From positions 1 to 32,304 of the forward strand of contig JALCCK010000031.1 in the NCBI GenBank assembly GCA_022640795.1: 32,304 nucleotides of DNA. Reading direction: 5' to 3'. Every line of letters starts with the position of its first letter. The stretch's first letter is position 1. The DNA is from Treponema sp. GTDB taxonomy: Bacteria; Spirochaetota; Spirochaetia; Treponematales; Treponemataceae. Position numbers and translations under genes: made by a program. Positions 7,155 through 15,200 of the stretch are shown one piece after another. Below the pieces are notes generated by a model that had not been told where the DNA came from, did no database searches, and saw only the letters and a program-made list of their open reading frames with translations.

Positions 7155-8333
7155 TTACGAGAACGCAGTACAGATATTCCGTACCGCCGCAAACAGTTCA
7201 TGCATATCCTGTTCTTCGGTGAGCGGGCCGAAGCTGAATCGTACTGCGGTTTCCCGTTCCTGCGGTGATATGTTCATTGCTTCGAGAACGGGTCTGCTGT
7301 TTTTCTTTGCAGAACAGGCGCTTCCGGTCGAAATGAAAAATCCTTCTTCACTGAGTGCCCGTACCATGACCTGCCCGGGAATCCCCGCAAAGCTTGCCTG
7401 TATGATCCACGGGGAAAAACGTTCGGCCGCGGTCGTCACCCTGACCTGGGGAATAATACGGCAGCCCGGCAGCGTTGTTAAATCTTCAAGAAATCCGGCC
7501 GTCGTCTTTTTCTGTTTTTCAAACCGTTTTTGTGCCGCGCTGTTTTTTGCCGTCAGAAAATACCTCCCGAGGCAGGCAGCAAAGCAGGCTGCTCCGAACA
7601 GATTCTCCGTTCCGCTTCTGATATTTTTTTCCTGACCGCCGCCCCTGAGAAACGGCTGTACGGCATGCGCAAGATAGAGAATGCCGATTCCCCGTGGTCC
7701 GCAGAGTTTATGCGCGCTGAAAGCAGCACTGTCTATTCCCTTATAGGATATGTCGATCGGTATTTTGCCCGCAGCCTGTACACAGTCGACGTGAAAGAAT
7801 GGTTTTCTCTTTTTTTCTCCGCATTTTTGCAGAACGTCGGCTATCCCCCGTATATCCTGAATAGCCCCCGTCTCGTTGTTTACAGCCATGACACAGACAA
7901 TGACCGTATCGTCCGTGAGACAATCGGCGACAGCCTCCGGCGTTATAAAACCGTCAGCGGTACTCGGTATCCGCGTCACTGTCCACCCGCAGTGTTCAAG
8001 CGCAGCAGCCTGTTCCCTGATTGCCGGATGTTCCAGAGAACTTATGAGGATAGTTCCCCGCTCAGGACGGGTAAGTATGGAGAGCAGCGGGATGTGATCG
8101 CTTTCCGTACCGCCTGAAGTAAAATATACCGTTTCGGGCTTAACTCCGAGAACATCAGCACACTCTGCACGATACGATTCAAGAGCTGTCCGTGCAGCTT
8201 TTCCCGCTTTATGCAGGCTCGAGGGGTTTCCCCAGTTTTCAAGAGATTCCTGCAGGGCCGCGGTAAGAATGTCTGTGTCCGCAGGACTCGTCGCTGCCCA
8301 GTCAAAATAGTGTTTTTTTTCTTTTTCAGTCAT
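7155..8333 (-). CDS. Cysteine desulfurase (NifS/IscS family)
   Basis: PLP enzyme that takes sulfur from cysteine for Fe-S clusters or tRNA thiolation, 392 residues, normal length. Visible active-site features are His102 in SSLEHPAI, Asp183 and Gln186 in HVDCVQAAGK, the PLP lysine Lys209 in FSAHKLCGPRG, and the nucleophile Cys340 in STGSACSAKK. The short loop after SAC, with a basic KKN segment, is compatible with a group I NifS/IscS-like enzyme. No iscU-like scaffold gene is adjacent, so whether it serves Fe-S assembly or tRNA modification is open. It lies 19 bases after aroB at the end of a four-gene minus-strand operon. Confidence 0.92.
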   Translation of the reverse strand: MTEKEKKHYFDWAATSPADTDILTAALQESLENWGNPSSLHKAGKAARTALESYRAECADVLGVKPETVYFTSGGTESDHIPLLSILTRPERGTILISSLEHPAIREQAAALEHCGWTVTRIPSTADGFITPEAVADCLTDDTVIVCVMAVNNETGAIQDIRGIADVLQKCGEKKRKPFFHVDCVQAAGKIPIDISYKGIDSAAFSAHKLCGPRGIGILYLAHAVQPFLRGGGQEKNIRSGTENLFGAACFAACLGRYFLTAKNSAAQKRFEKQKKTTAGFLEDLTTLPGCRIIPQVRVTTAAERFSPWIIQASFAGIPGQVMVRALSEEGFFISTGSACSAKKNSRPVLEAMNISPQERETAVRFSFGPLTEEQDMHELFAAVRNICTAFS

Positions 8334-8352
8334 CGTTTATCTGCTTCCGGTT

Positions 8353-9462
8353 TTACCGTAAAACGGACAGAATTTCGTCGTCAGGTACTTCCTGAATAAC
8401 GGTCGTACAGAGCCCCTTCTGGAGAATGACACGAATCAGTCTGCCGGTATTTTTTTTGTCTTTTTTCATTGCCTGCAGCAGGTCAGCAGCTGCGTTGCTG
8501 TTTTTCAGCGTGTGATGTACAGGACCGGTTTCCCAGCCGTATTTCTGCATAACAGCTGCGACACGGTTACAATATCCGGCACTGCAGAGTCCTTTGTTTG
8601 CAGAAAGCGAGAGTGCCCGGGCAATTCCCCACGCGACGGCATCTCCGTGAGGCACAATCCCAAGTCCCGAAATTGTTTCCAGCGCATGACCGAACGTGTG
8701 GCCGAAATTAAGCTGCATCCGTATATTCCTTTCCGTGAAATCCTGCCCGACAATTTTAGCTTTGGCTTTTACGCAGGTACGGATTATGTTATCGAGCGTT
8801 GCTTTATCCCGTGTTTTTATCTGTTCATGCTTCAGCTCAAAATCAGAGAATGATCCGGCAGAATACAGCAGTGCCGTTTTAAATGCTTCGGCAAGACCCG
8901 ACCGGTACTGCGTCTCGTCCAGCGACTGTACGAATTGTGGAAAAACGTGAAGAACAGCTGCAGGAAAAAATGCTCCAATCATATTTTTGTATGACTCGAA
9001 ATCACACCCCGTTTTTCCGCCGACGGCTGCATCGACCATTGCAAGCAGCGTCGTCGGTACAAGTTCTACCCGTGCTCCGCGTTTAAAGATAGCGGCGGCG
9101 AATGCCGTCATATCGCAGATTACCCCGCCACCGATGCCGACAAACGTATCGTTGCGTGAAAAATTTGCGTCGAGTGCTGTTTTTACTATCAGCAGTACAC
9201 TTTCGATGGTTTTGTGCGCCTCTCCGGTCTCGAGTGTCAGAACTATATCGTTTCCTTTTTTTCCGGACGTGAAAGAAGTTATAAATGACTTCAGCGCCGG
9301 CAGTGCGGCAATTTTCGTATCGGTTACAAAAATCCGCCGTCCGGAACCGTCGTTTCCGTAAAGGGAAAGAAGATCAGGGGCTCCACTGTGAAAAAAGATC
9401 TGCGTCGTGTCTGTTCCCGGATGTACGGCGGGATATGAAAGAAGAAAAGTTTCTGAAGTCAT
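8353..9462 (-). CDS. aroB: 3-dehydroquinate synthase
   Basis: Second step of the shikimate pathway: converts DAHP to 3-dehydroquinate using NAD and a divalent metal, in the cytoplasm; 369 residues. The nucleotide-binding GGGVICD is at residues 111-117, PTTLLAMVDAAVGGKTG at 136-152, and the metal ligands are Glu192 (GLAEAFK), His255 in NFGHTFGH and His272 in PHGDAVAWG. No other shikimate gene is in the window. T. pallidum lacks this pathway, so the gene points to a less host-dependent treponeme. The start has no obvious Shine-Dalgarno sequence, but it lies nine bases after the preceding stop, which suggests coupling. Confidence 0.94.
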   Translation of the reverse strand: MTSETFLLSYPAVHPGTDTTQIFFHSGAPDLLSLYGNDGSGRRIFVTDTKIAALPALKSFITSFTSGKKGNDIVLTLETGEAHKTIESVLLIVKTALDANFSRNDTFVGIGGGVICDMTAFAAAIFKRGARVELVPTTLLAMVDAAVGGKTGCDFESYKNMIGAFFPAAVLHVFPQFVQSLDETQYRSGLAEAFKTALLYSAGSFSDFELKHEQIKTRDKATLDNIIRTCVKAKAKIVGQDFTERNIRMQLNFGHTFGHALETISGLGIVPHGDAVAWGIARALSLSANKGLCSAGYCNRVAAVMQKYGWETGPVHHTLKNSNAAADLLQAMKKDKKNTGRLIRVILQKGLCTTVIQEVPDDEILSVLR

Positions 9463-9471
9463 AACTGTATT

Positions 9472-10098
9472 CTAATAATTTTTTGAATCCATTGCAACAA
9501 ACTTTGCGATGACATTTTGAACCCGGGTGATTTCCCGGTTAAGAATTTTGCCGTAATCAAGATCTCCGGTCGCTATACGTTCCCGTTCGTCTTCCCAGTA
9601 GTGCAGATCAGAGATGTACAGGAACCTGAAACTGTCTGCATTTGCCTTTTCCGCCCATAGCTGCGCTTCCTGCCAGTAAACAAGTCCGGCCTGATAGCAG
9701 CTTAATGCTTTTTTCAAATCAGCAAGATATTCGTCTTTCCACGGCGCATCGTAAAAATAAGCAGTCTGTTTGTCGTACGTCCGTCCGAGCCGCAGATGCT
9801 GTTCTATGAGTTTCAGATTCAGCTGCATCATAAACAGATAGCGGTATTTTTCCCACTGCTTTTCCGAAGTAATTTTTGCGTCCGCATACAGCGGATTGGC
9901 AAAATCGGCACGAACTGCTTTTTCGAGCCAGTAGATATTTTCTATGCAGTCATCCGGATACTGCTGATAATGGACATGATACAGGCGGTAGAAGTCTTCC
10001 TTGTATTTAACCATATATGCGGACGCCGGAACAGCGATACTGCCCATGACGAGTATGAATAAAAATAAACGCAGAACGGAAAAACGGTTTCTTCTCAC
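9472..10098 (-). CDS. Small exported protein of unknown function, alpha-helical
   Basis: I do not recognise this 208-residue protein. It has a signal peptide: MRRNRFSVLR, a hydrophobic core, and a type I signal-peptidase site at PASA before YMV. The mature part is rich in Tyr, Trp and charged residues and looks wholly helical (for example YYDAPWKDEY-like segments and ADLKKALSCYQAGLVYWQEA), resembling a TPR-like or helical-bundle periplasmic protein. No Cys lies at the lipobox position. Its ATG overlaps the tmk stop by four bases (10095-10098) and aroB follows after nine bases, so it is expressed with both. The neighbours give no direct functional clue. Confidence 0.75.
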   Translation of the reverse strand: MRRNRFSVLRLFLFILVMGSIAVPASAYMVKYKEDFYRLYHVHYQQYPDDCIENIYWLEKAVRADFANPLYADAKITSEKQWEKYRYLFMMQLNLKLIEQHLRLGRTYDKQTAYFYDAPWKDEYLADLKKALSCYQAGLVYWQEAQLWAEKANADSFRFLYISDLHYWEDERERIATGDLDYGKILNREITRVQNVIAKFVAMDSKNY

Positions 10099-10721
10099 TT
10101 TTTCAATATCGGCAGTTTCTGCAGTTCTCTCCAGATTATTTGCGCTATTTCTTCTTTGCTTCTGGCCGCGTCAAGAAAAATTATTTTCATACCGGTTCCT
10201 TTTTCATCCGACTGATAGGCCTCCAGAATTTCTTTATACGATGCCGTTATTCTGCTCAGATAATCTGCAGTTTCATAGATTTCTTTCGTTTTACGGCCGG
10301 TAATACGTTGAAGTGCAAGATCTGGTTGTATGTCAAAATAGAAAAGTAACTCCGGAAGTGGAAATTTCCCGTTGAGGCGCTGCGGCAGTTCTCTGCCGCA
10401 GTCCTGACTCTGATATGCAAGACTCGAAAAAAGATATCGGTCGGAAACAACGGTTCTGCCTGCACGAAGCGCTTGCAGTATACCTCCGGTACCGTATAAA
10501 TGTTCGTTTCTGTCTGCCGCAAACAGATAGGCTATAGTGCCCGGATCCAGTTTCACCGAACCTTTTAAAACCTGCCGTAAAAAAATTCCGGTCGTCTTGC
10601 CTGTTGGTTCCGATGAAAACAAAAATCCTGCAGTTTCCGGTCTTTGTGCCAGAATTTCTTTCTGAGTGGTTGTCCCCGCGCCGTCAATACCTTCGAAGAC
10701 AATAAAATTTTCCAGTACCAT
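10095..10721 (-). CDS. tmk: Thymidylate kinase with altered P-loop
   Basis: Phosphorylates dTMP to dTDP, essential for DNA synthesis; 208 residues, typical length. The P-loop region reads FEGIDGAGTTTQ (residues 9-20). In usual TMKs this is GAGKST or GAGKTT, so Thr17 replaces the phosphate-binding Lys. The rest of the family signature is present: FSSEPTGK (dTMP and lid contacts), the DRY motif in VVSDRYLFSSLAYQ, and the lid segment GRKTKEIYE. The Lys could be supplied elsewhere, for example by the lid or the GK of EPTGK, but that is speculation. It heads the tmk, exported protein, aroB, desulfurase operon and is divergent from tamB. Confidence 0.88.
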   Translation of the reverse strand: MVLENFIVFEGIDGAGTTTQKEILAQRPETAGFLFSSEPTGKTTGIFLRQVLKGSVKLDPGTIAYLFAADRNEHLYGTGGILQALRAGRTVVSDRYLFSSLAYQSQDCGRELPQRLNGKFPLPELLFYFDIQPDLALQRITGRKTKEIYETADYLSRITASYKEILEAYQSDEKGTGMKIIFLDAARSKEEIAQIIWRELQKLPILKK

Positions 10722-10744
10722 GAATTATACCTGTCCTTTATGCC

Positions 10745-10766
10745 GATAATCTGATAAGATAATCTG
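10745..10766. repeat. Direct repeat GATAATCTG x2 in the tmk/tamB divergent gap
   Basis: GATAATCTG occurs at 10745-10753 and again at 10758-10766, a 13-base period with an ATAA spacer. It fills much of the 51-base gap between two divergent operons, just before ATG 10773 of tamB. It could be a tandem regulator site or two overlapping -10-like elements (GATAAT). No good -35 box was found at standard spacing. Confidence 0.45.
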
Positions 10767-10772
10767 CGCAAA

Positions 10773-13700
10773 ATGAAATTTCCGAGTTTTAAAACCAGTT
10801 TCGGCGGTACAGTTTTTATTCTACTCATACTAGCTGCTTTGGCGTTTGTACGGCCCGCCTATAAACGGCTGGAGAATTTTATAACGGTAAAAGCTGAAAG
10901 CTATCGTACACTGCTGGAATCGAAAACCGGAATCACTTTTTCTTATGATTCTCTTTCGCCCTCTATTTTATCAGCATTGCGTCTAAAAGGTATAGTACTT
11001 TCGGATGTTGCGAGCGGGAAACGACTGCTTTCCGTTAAAAATCTGGTTTTCTCGTATAATCTTCCAAAACTGCTGCGCGGAAGTCCTGCGGATTCTTTGG
11101 AAAACCTTTCCATAGACGGTCTTGATCTTGAATGGAACGGAACGGATGAGCAGAAGCTCATTACAGAACTTATCGACATGATAAAACCCGCTGCAAACAG
11201 TATGAACTCTGTTTCCGGCGGGACCGTTCGTCCGGTCAGCTTTAATCTGAACAGCATTCCTTTTGATATTTCGGTAAAAAATTCTGTAATCCATTATACA
11301 GGTACGGCGTCCGGTTTTTCCGTAGCTGTCAGAAATTTTTTACTTATCCGCGAAACGGAAAGCGGTAATTTCAGCCTGCTGTTGAACGGCGGTTTTACGG
11401 CCTCGCTGCCGGTAAAGACATGCCCGACGGTCAGCGGGACCTGTTCTGCCGCGGGAATCCTTTTTCCTTCGTTGAACGGGAGCTCTGTCCAGATCCGTTT
11501 TCATGAGGTGAACTGCGGAAAACTGGAATTTAATACGGCGGCCTTTGTTTGTTCATACGAAAACGGGAACTTCCGCTTCGAGTCCCTTCGCGCCCTGCTG
11601 CCGCTTTATGTGGAAGCGGAAACGAATTTTGCTTCACATGAAATTAAATTCAGACTGAAAACCGACCGGTTGAATCCTTTCGGTCTGGTAACGATAAAAA
11701 AAACTTCCGCACTGATAAAAAAGCTTGCAGGAATAACGACGAGCATCAGCGGCAGCGGGTCCGTGAATTACAATACGGGATCTTTTTCCTACCGGGCAGA
11801 TGGCAGCCTCTATATACCGGACGGATTACTGAAGGGAGGTGCACAGGCTGGCGTATCGCTTTCCGGTGACGAACGTAAAGTAAATGTGCAGTCTTTCGAA
11901 TTAAACGGCCCGCTTTGCAGCGTTTCCTATTCGGGCAGTTTGCGATACGCTGCGCTGCAGCTCGCCGGGACCGCGCGGATAAAACGACTGGAACTTCCGG
12001 GCGGAACGGCCTCCGCCGATCTTTATTTTGATCCGCTTGACAACGGTTTTCTGTGTTTTTCACCGCAGTTCGAAATCGGCCCGGCGACCCTCACAGCAGT
12101 CCAGATGACGCTTGTTCCCCGTACCGGTTCTCTTGATTTTTCATTTGAAGCGTCCGATTATTCGCATCCGGAGAGCGATAAAGCCGGTATGATAAAAATA
12201 GACGGAAGCTACCTTTACCGCAACGGGTTTGTGCAGGCAGGCGTTGATGTGGACAGTTTTTATCTCGATACGGCTTTAAAGGTCTCGGCAGGCTTTATTC
12301 CGCCTGAAAAGAGCGGAACCATCCGGCAGGCAGAATATCCGCTGAGCCGTTTTATTTATTCTGGCGAGCTGTATCTTTCTTCCGACATGAAAACAGTCTC
12401 GTTTAGTATCCCGTATTCCGTTATTGCAAATACGCAGAACGACCGTCAGCTGTTTGTGTTCGCCCTGGACGGAAACAATTCGTCATTGAATATTTCACGA
12501 TTTGAGGCTGTGTACGGAAAGGTAACGCTGAAGCTCACTGCCGGTATACAGATGGAACCGGATACCCGGGATACTTTTTTTACGGCGTCAGTAATTGCCA
12601 ATACTATCCCGTATCATTTTTCAGGAACTCTTTCTTCCCAGTGGATTAATATAACCGGTGATTACGGGTTCAACCTGTCTGTGGCTTTGTCAGCAGACGC
12701 GGAAGGCTCCAGAACACTGGCCGGATCGACAGGCTTTACGGAGCTGCCGGTCAGCTTTGATTCCTATATATTCACGGCATCTGCGGATTCTTCTTTTACC
12801 TATTCCGCGGCGACGGGTTTTCAGATGATACTCAACAGGTTTTCAGCAGAAGAACCGTCGGGTAAAATTCCCGGAAATCCCCGGATTGAAACGGCGGGAC
12901 TTATCAATAAGTATGGCTTGATGCTGAATTCCATCAGCTATACGGACCGGGATTCTCTGCTGGAAGGCAGCGGCAACCTGCTCTGGAATGTCCGTTCCGG
13001 TATTTTTGATTCTGCAAACAGCAAGCTGGAACTGAAAAGCCCGTTGTCGGAAGAGGCTGTCAGTGTGACTGCAGAAGCGACAAATCCCGGACGCGAAAAA
13101 CTGTCGGCGGCTATGCTGAAAAAGGATCTGTATTTTTCATCTGAAGTAAAAGTGACGTCGTTTCCGCTTTCCCGTTTTTTCAATGGTCAGAAACAGGCTG
13201 ATACTGTTTCCGGAACGGCCGTCGTGAACGGAACGCTTGAAAGTCCGTATGTTTCCGTCATGGTGGATAATGCCTCACTTACCCTCGCAGGGGCTGCGCT
13301 TGATTTTAATGGCAGCGCGGTTCTGGAAGACAATACGATCAGCGTACAGAATGCAAAAGCTTCGTGGAATAGAATAGATTTTGATACTATCAACGCACAG
13401 TATTCGCTCAATGAGAAAACGGGGTCCTGTTTTACCCGTATAAATTACAAAAAAGACGGAAAAACGGCTGAAATTACGGCTCCGGTAACAATCGATTTTT
13501 CAACAGGCGAAAATCCTTCGTCTGCCCTTTCGCAGAACTTCATACTGTCGGTCAAATCCGGTGAGGTATCGGGAACGCTGTTTCCAAAACCGTTCCCGGT
13601 ATTTGTCAATGTTTTCCGTACGGACGGCCGGTATGATGTTTTTTCAAGTAAGAATATCGGTTTGAGCGGTTATATGCTTGACAACGGGGAGCTGTCGTTT

Positions 13701-15182
13701 AAATTCGCCGGAGACGTTCCGCTGCTTATGAATATCGACGGTACCGCGTCCGACAAGGAAATGAATGTACGGGTCAGTTCTATTTATGCCGATTTACCGC
13801 GGTTGAGCGACAGTGTAAAAATTCCGGCTGCCGCTGTTTCCCGCGGTATTTTAACAGGAGCTCTTATTTTGACCGGAAGCAGAACGCTGCCGGAAATAAA
13901 CGGGACGTTATCGGTAGAAACACCGGAAGTTTCTCTTCCCGGAATGTTCCCGGAATCTCTGCTGTCGGATGATCTGGAACTGGTATTTAAAGACGATCTT
14001 CTGCAGGTTGCCCCGACGACCGTCCGGGAGGGAAAAGAACGATTCAAGGTTTCCGCACGAGTTGAATTTGCAGGATTGTCTGTAACGTCCTCCCGGCTGA
14101 ATCTGCTTCCGTACGGTGATGACAATCCTGCTGTAAAAATCGATCTTCCGTTTTTTACAGCTTCCGGAACGGTGAACCCGAATGTCAGCTTTCAGTTTGA
14201 AGACAATACGCTGACGGTCTCAGGGCTTCTCGATATGCGGAACATGGACCTCGGACTTGACTATGCGCATTGGGATGAAGCAAAGGAGTTTCTTGCAGCT
14301 GCCGGCAGTATCAGCATGAACGTCGATCTTACGCTGTTCGCACGGGAACATGTCCGGTTCATTTTTGATCCCCTGCTGCGGTGCGTCGTCGTTCCTCTGT
14401 CAGAATTCCGGGTAAGCTTTCTTTCTTCGGATCGTACGTTTCTGTTCGACGGCACGATTGGATTTAAGGGCGGCGACATTACCTATTTGAACCGAAGCTT
14501 TTACATAAAAGACGGAACCATGACGTTTAATCCGAATACCGGAGATGCCCGTATTTCACTTACGGCAGAAACCAGGGAACGCGATGAAGATGGCAATCAG
14601 GTAACGATTACACTGAGTGCTGAGAATCAGCTGCTGAGCCAGTTCAACCCAACGCTTTCTGCATCTCCTGCAAAGTCGGAAACCGAAATAATGGAACTGC
14701 TCGGACAATTTGTCACCGCCGATTCTTCCAATGTTGGTTCGCTTCTTATGGCGACCGGCGACTATTACATGCAGCGGACTGTCATACGACAAATTGAAAA
14801 CACATTGCGTGATTTACTTAATTTTGATATATTCTCTATACGCACGCAGATTCTTCAGAATGCCGTTGAACTCAGCTTTAACAGAAGTAATACCAAGAAT
14901 CTGTCTGCCGGTAACTTTTTTGATAACTCAACTGTTTACATTGGTAAATACTTCGGAAGTTCGTTATACGCCGATGCGCTTTTGCTGTGGACCTATGACG
15001 AAACGAAAAAAGATGATGGAATTGCGACGAACGGCATAGTTTTCCAGCCTGAATTCGGGCTGGAGATGTCTGCGCCTTTTGCGAATATACGATGGAATAT
15101 TGCGCCTGATTTGGATGCTATCCAAAATAATATATGGGTTCCTTCTACCTCAATTACACTTTCGTGGAAATTTACCTTCTGA
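10773..15182 (+). CDS. tamB: TamB/AsmA-like translocation and assembly module protein
   Basis: A very large periplasm-spanning protein, 1469 residues, with one N-terminal membrane anchor (about residues 12-30) and then long runs of beta-strand-forming sequence. The start (KTGITFSYDSLSPSILSALR, then LKGIVLSD) resembles the AsmA/TamB N-terminus. The last ~300 residues resemble the TamB C-terminal domain (DUF490), including GDITYLNRSFYIKDGTMTF and the final WNIAPDLDAIQNN and TLSWKFTF. TamB proteins form a hydrophobic groove linking inner and outer membranes and act in outer-membrane protein assembly and phospholipid transport. bamA follows after 18 bases; in Borrelia TamB is reported to associate with BamA rather than a separate TamA. 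The length is typical. No other start is better placed. Confidence 0.88.
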   Translation: MKFPSFKTSFGGTVFILLILAALAFVRPAYKRLENFITVKAESYRTLLESKTGITFSYDSLSPSILSALRLKGIVLSDVASGKRLLSVKNLVFSYNLPKLLRGSPADSLENLSIDGLDLEWNGTDEQKLITELIDMIKPAANSMNSVSGGTVRPVSFNLNSIPFDISVKNSVIHYTGTASGFSVAVRNFLLIRETESGNFSLLLNGGFTASLPVKTCPTVSGTCSAAGILFPSLNGSSVQIRFHEVNCGKLEFNTAAFVCSYENGNFRFESLRALLPLYVEAETNFASHEIKFRLKTDRLNPFGLVTIKKTSALIKKLAGITTSISGSGSVNYNTGSFSYRADGSLYIPDGLLKGGAQAGVSLSGDERKVNVQSFELNGPLCSVSYSGSLRYAALQLAGTARIKRLELPGGTASADLYFDPLDNGFLCFSPQFEIGPATLTAVQMTLVPRTGSLDFSFEASDYSHPESDKAGMIKIDGSYLYRNGFVQAGVDVDSFYLDTALKVSAGFIPPEKSGTIRQAEYPLSRFIYSGELYLSSDMKTVSFSIPYSVIANTQNDRQLFVFALDGNNSSLNISRFEAVYGKVTLKLTAGIQMEPDTRDTFFTASVIANTIPYHFSGTLSSQWINITGDYGFNLSVALSADAEGSRTLAGSTGFTELPVSFDSYIFTASADSSFTYSAATGFQMILNRFSAEEPSGKIPGNPRIETAGLINKYGLMLNSISYTDRDSLLEGSGNLLWNVRSGIFDSANSKLELKSPLSEEAVSVTAEATNPGREKLSAAMLKKDLYFSSEVKVTSFPLSRFFNGQKQADTVSGTAVVNGTLESPYVSVMVDNASLTLAGAALDFNGSAVLEDNTISVQNAKASWNRIDFDTINAQYSLNEKTGSCFTRINYKKDGKTAEITAPVTIDFSTGENPSSALSQNFILSVKSGEVSGTLFPKPFPVFVNVFRTDGRYDVFSSKNIGLSGYMLDNGELSFKFAGDVPLLMNIDGTASDKEMNVRVSSIYADLPRLSDSVKIPAAAVSRGILTGALILTGSRTLPEINGTLSVETPEVSLPGMFPESLLSDDLELVFKDDLLQVAPTTVREGKERFKVSARVEFAGLSVTSSRLNLLPYGDDNPAVKIDLPFFTASGTVNPNVSFQFEDNTLTVSGLLDMRNMDLGLDYAHWDEAKEFLAAAGSISMNVDLTLFAREHVRFIFDPLLRCVVVPLSEFRVSFLSSDRTFLFDGTIGFKGGDITYLNRSFYIKDGTMTFNPNTGDARISLTAETRERDEDGNQVTITLSAENQLLSQFNPTLSASPAKSETEIMELLGQFVTADSSNVGSLLMATGDYYMQRTVIRQIENTLRDLLNFDIFSIRTQILQNAVELSFNRSNTKNLSAGNFFDNSTVYIGKYFGSSLYADALLLWTYDETKKDDGIATNGIVFQPEFGLEMSAPFANIRWNIAPDLDAIQNNIWVPSTSITLSWKFTF

Positions 15183-15200
15183 TTCTATAGAGGAGTTTTT

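Noticed and set aside
10724..10729. Perfect TATAAT on the minus strand just before tmk
   Set aside because: It lies two bases before the ATG, so the transcript would start inside the coding region; no -35 box at proper spacing. Treated as coincidence.
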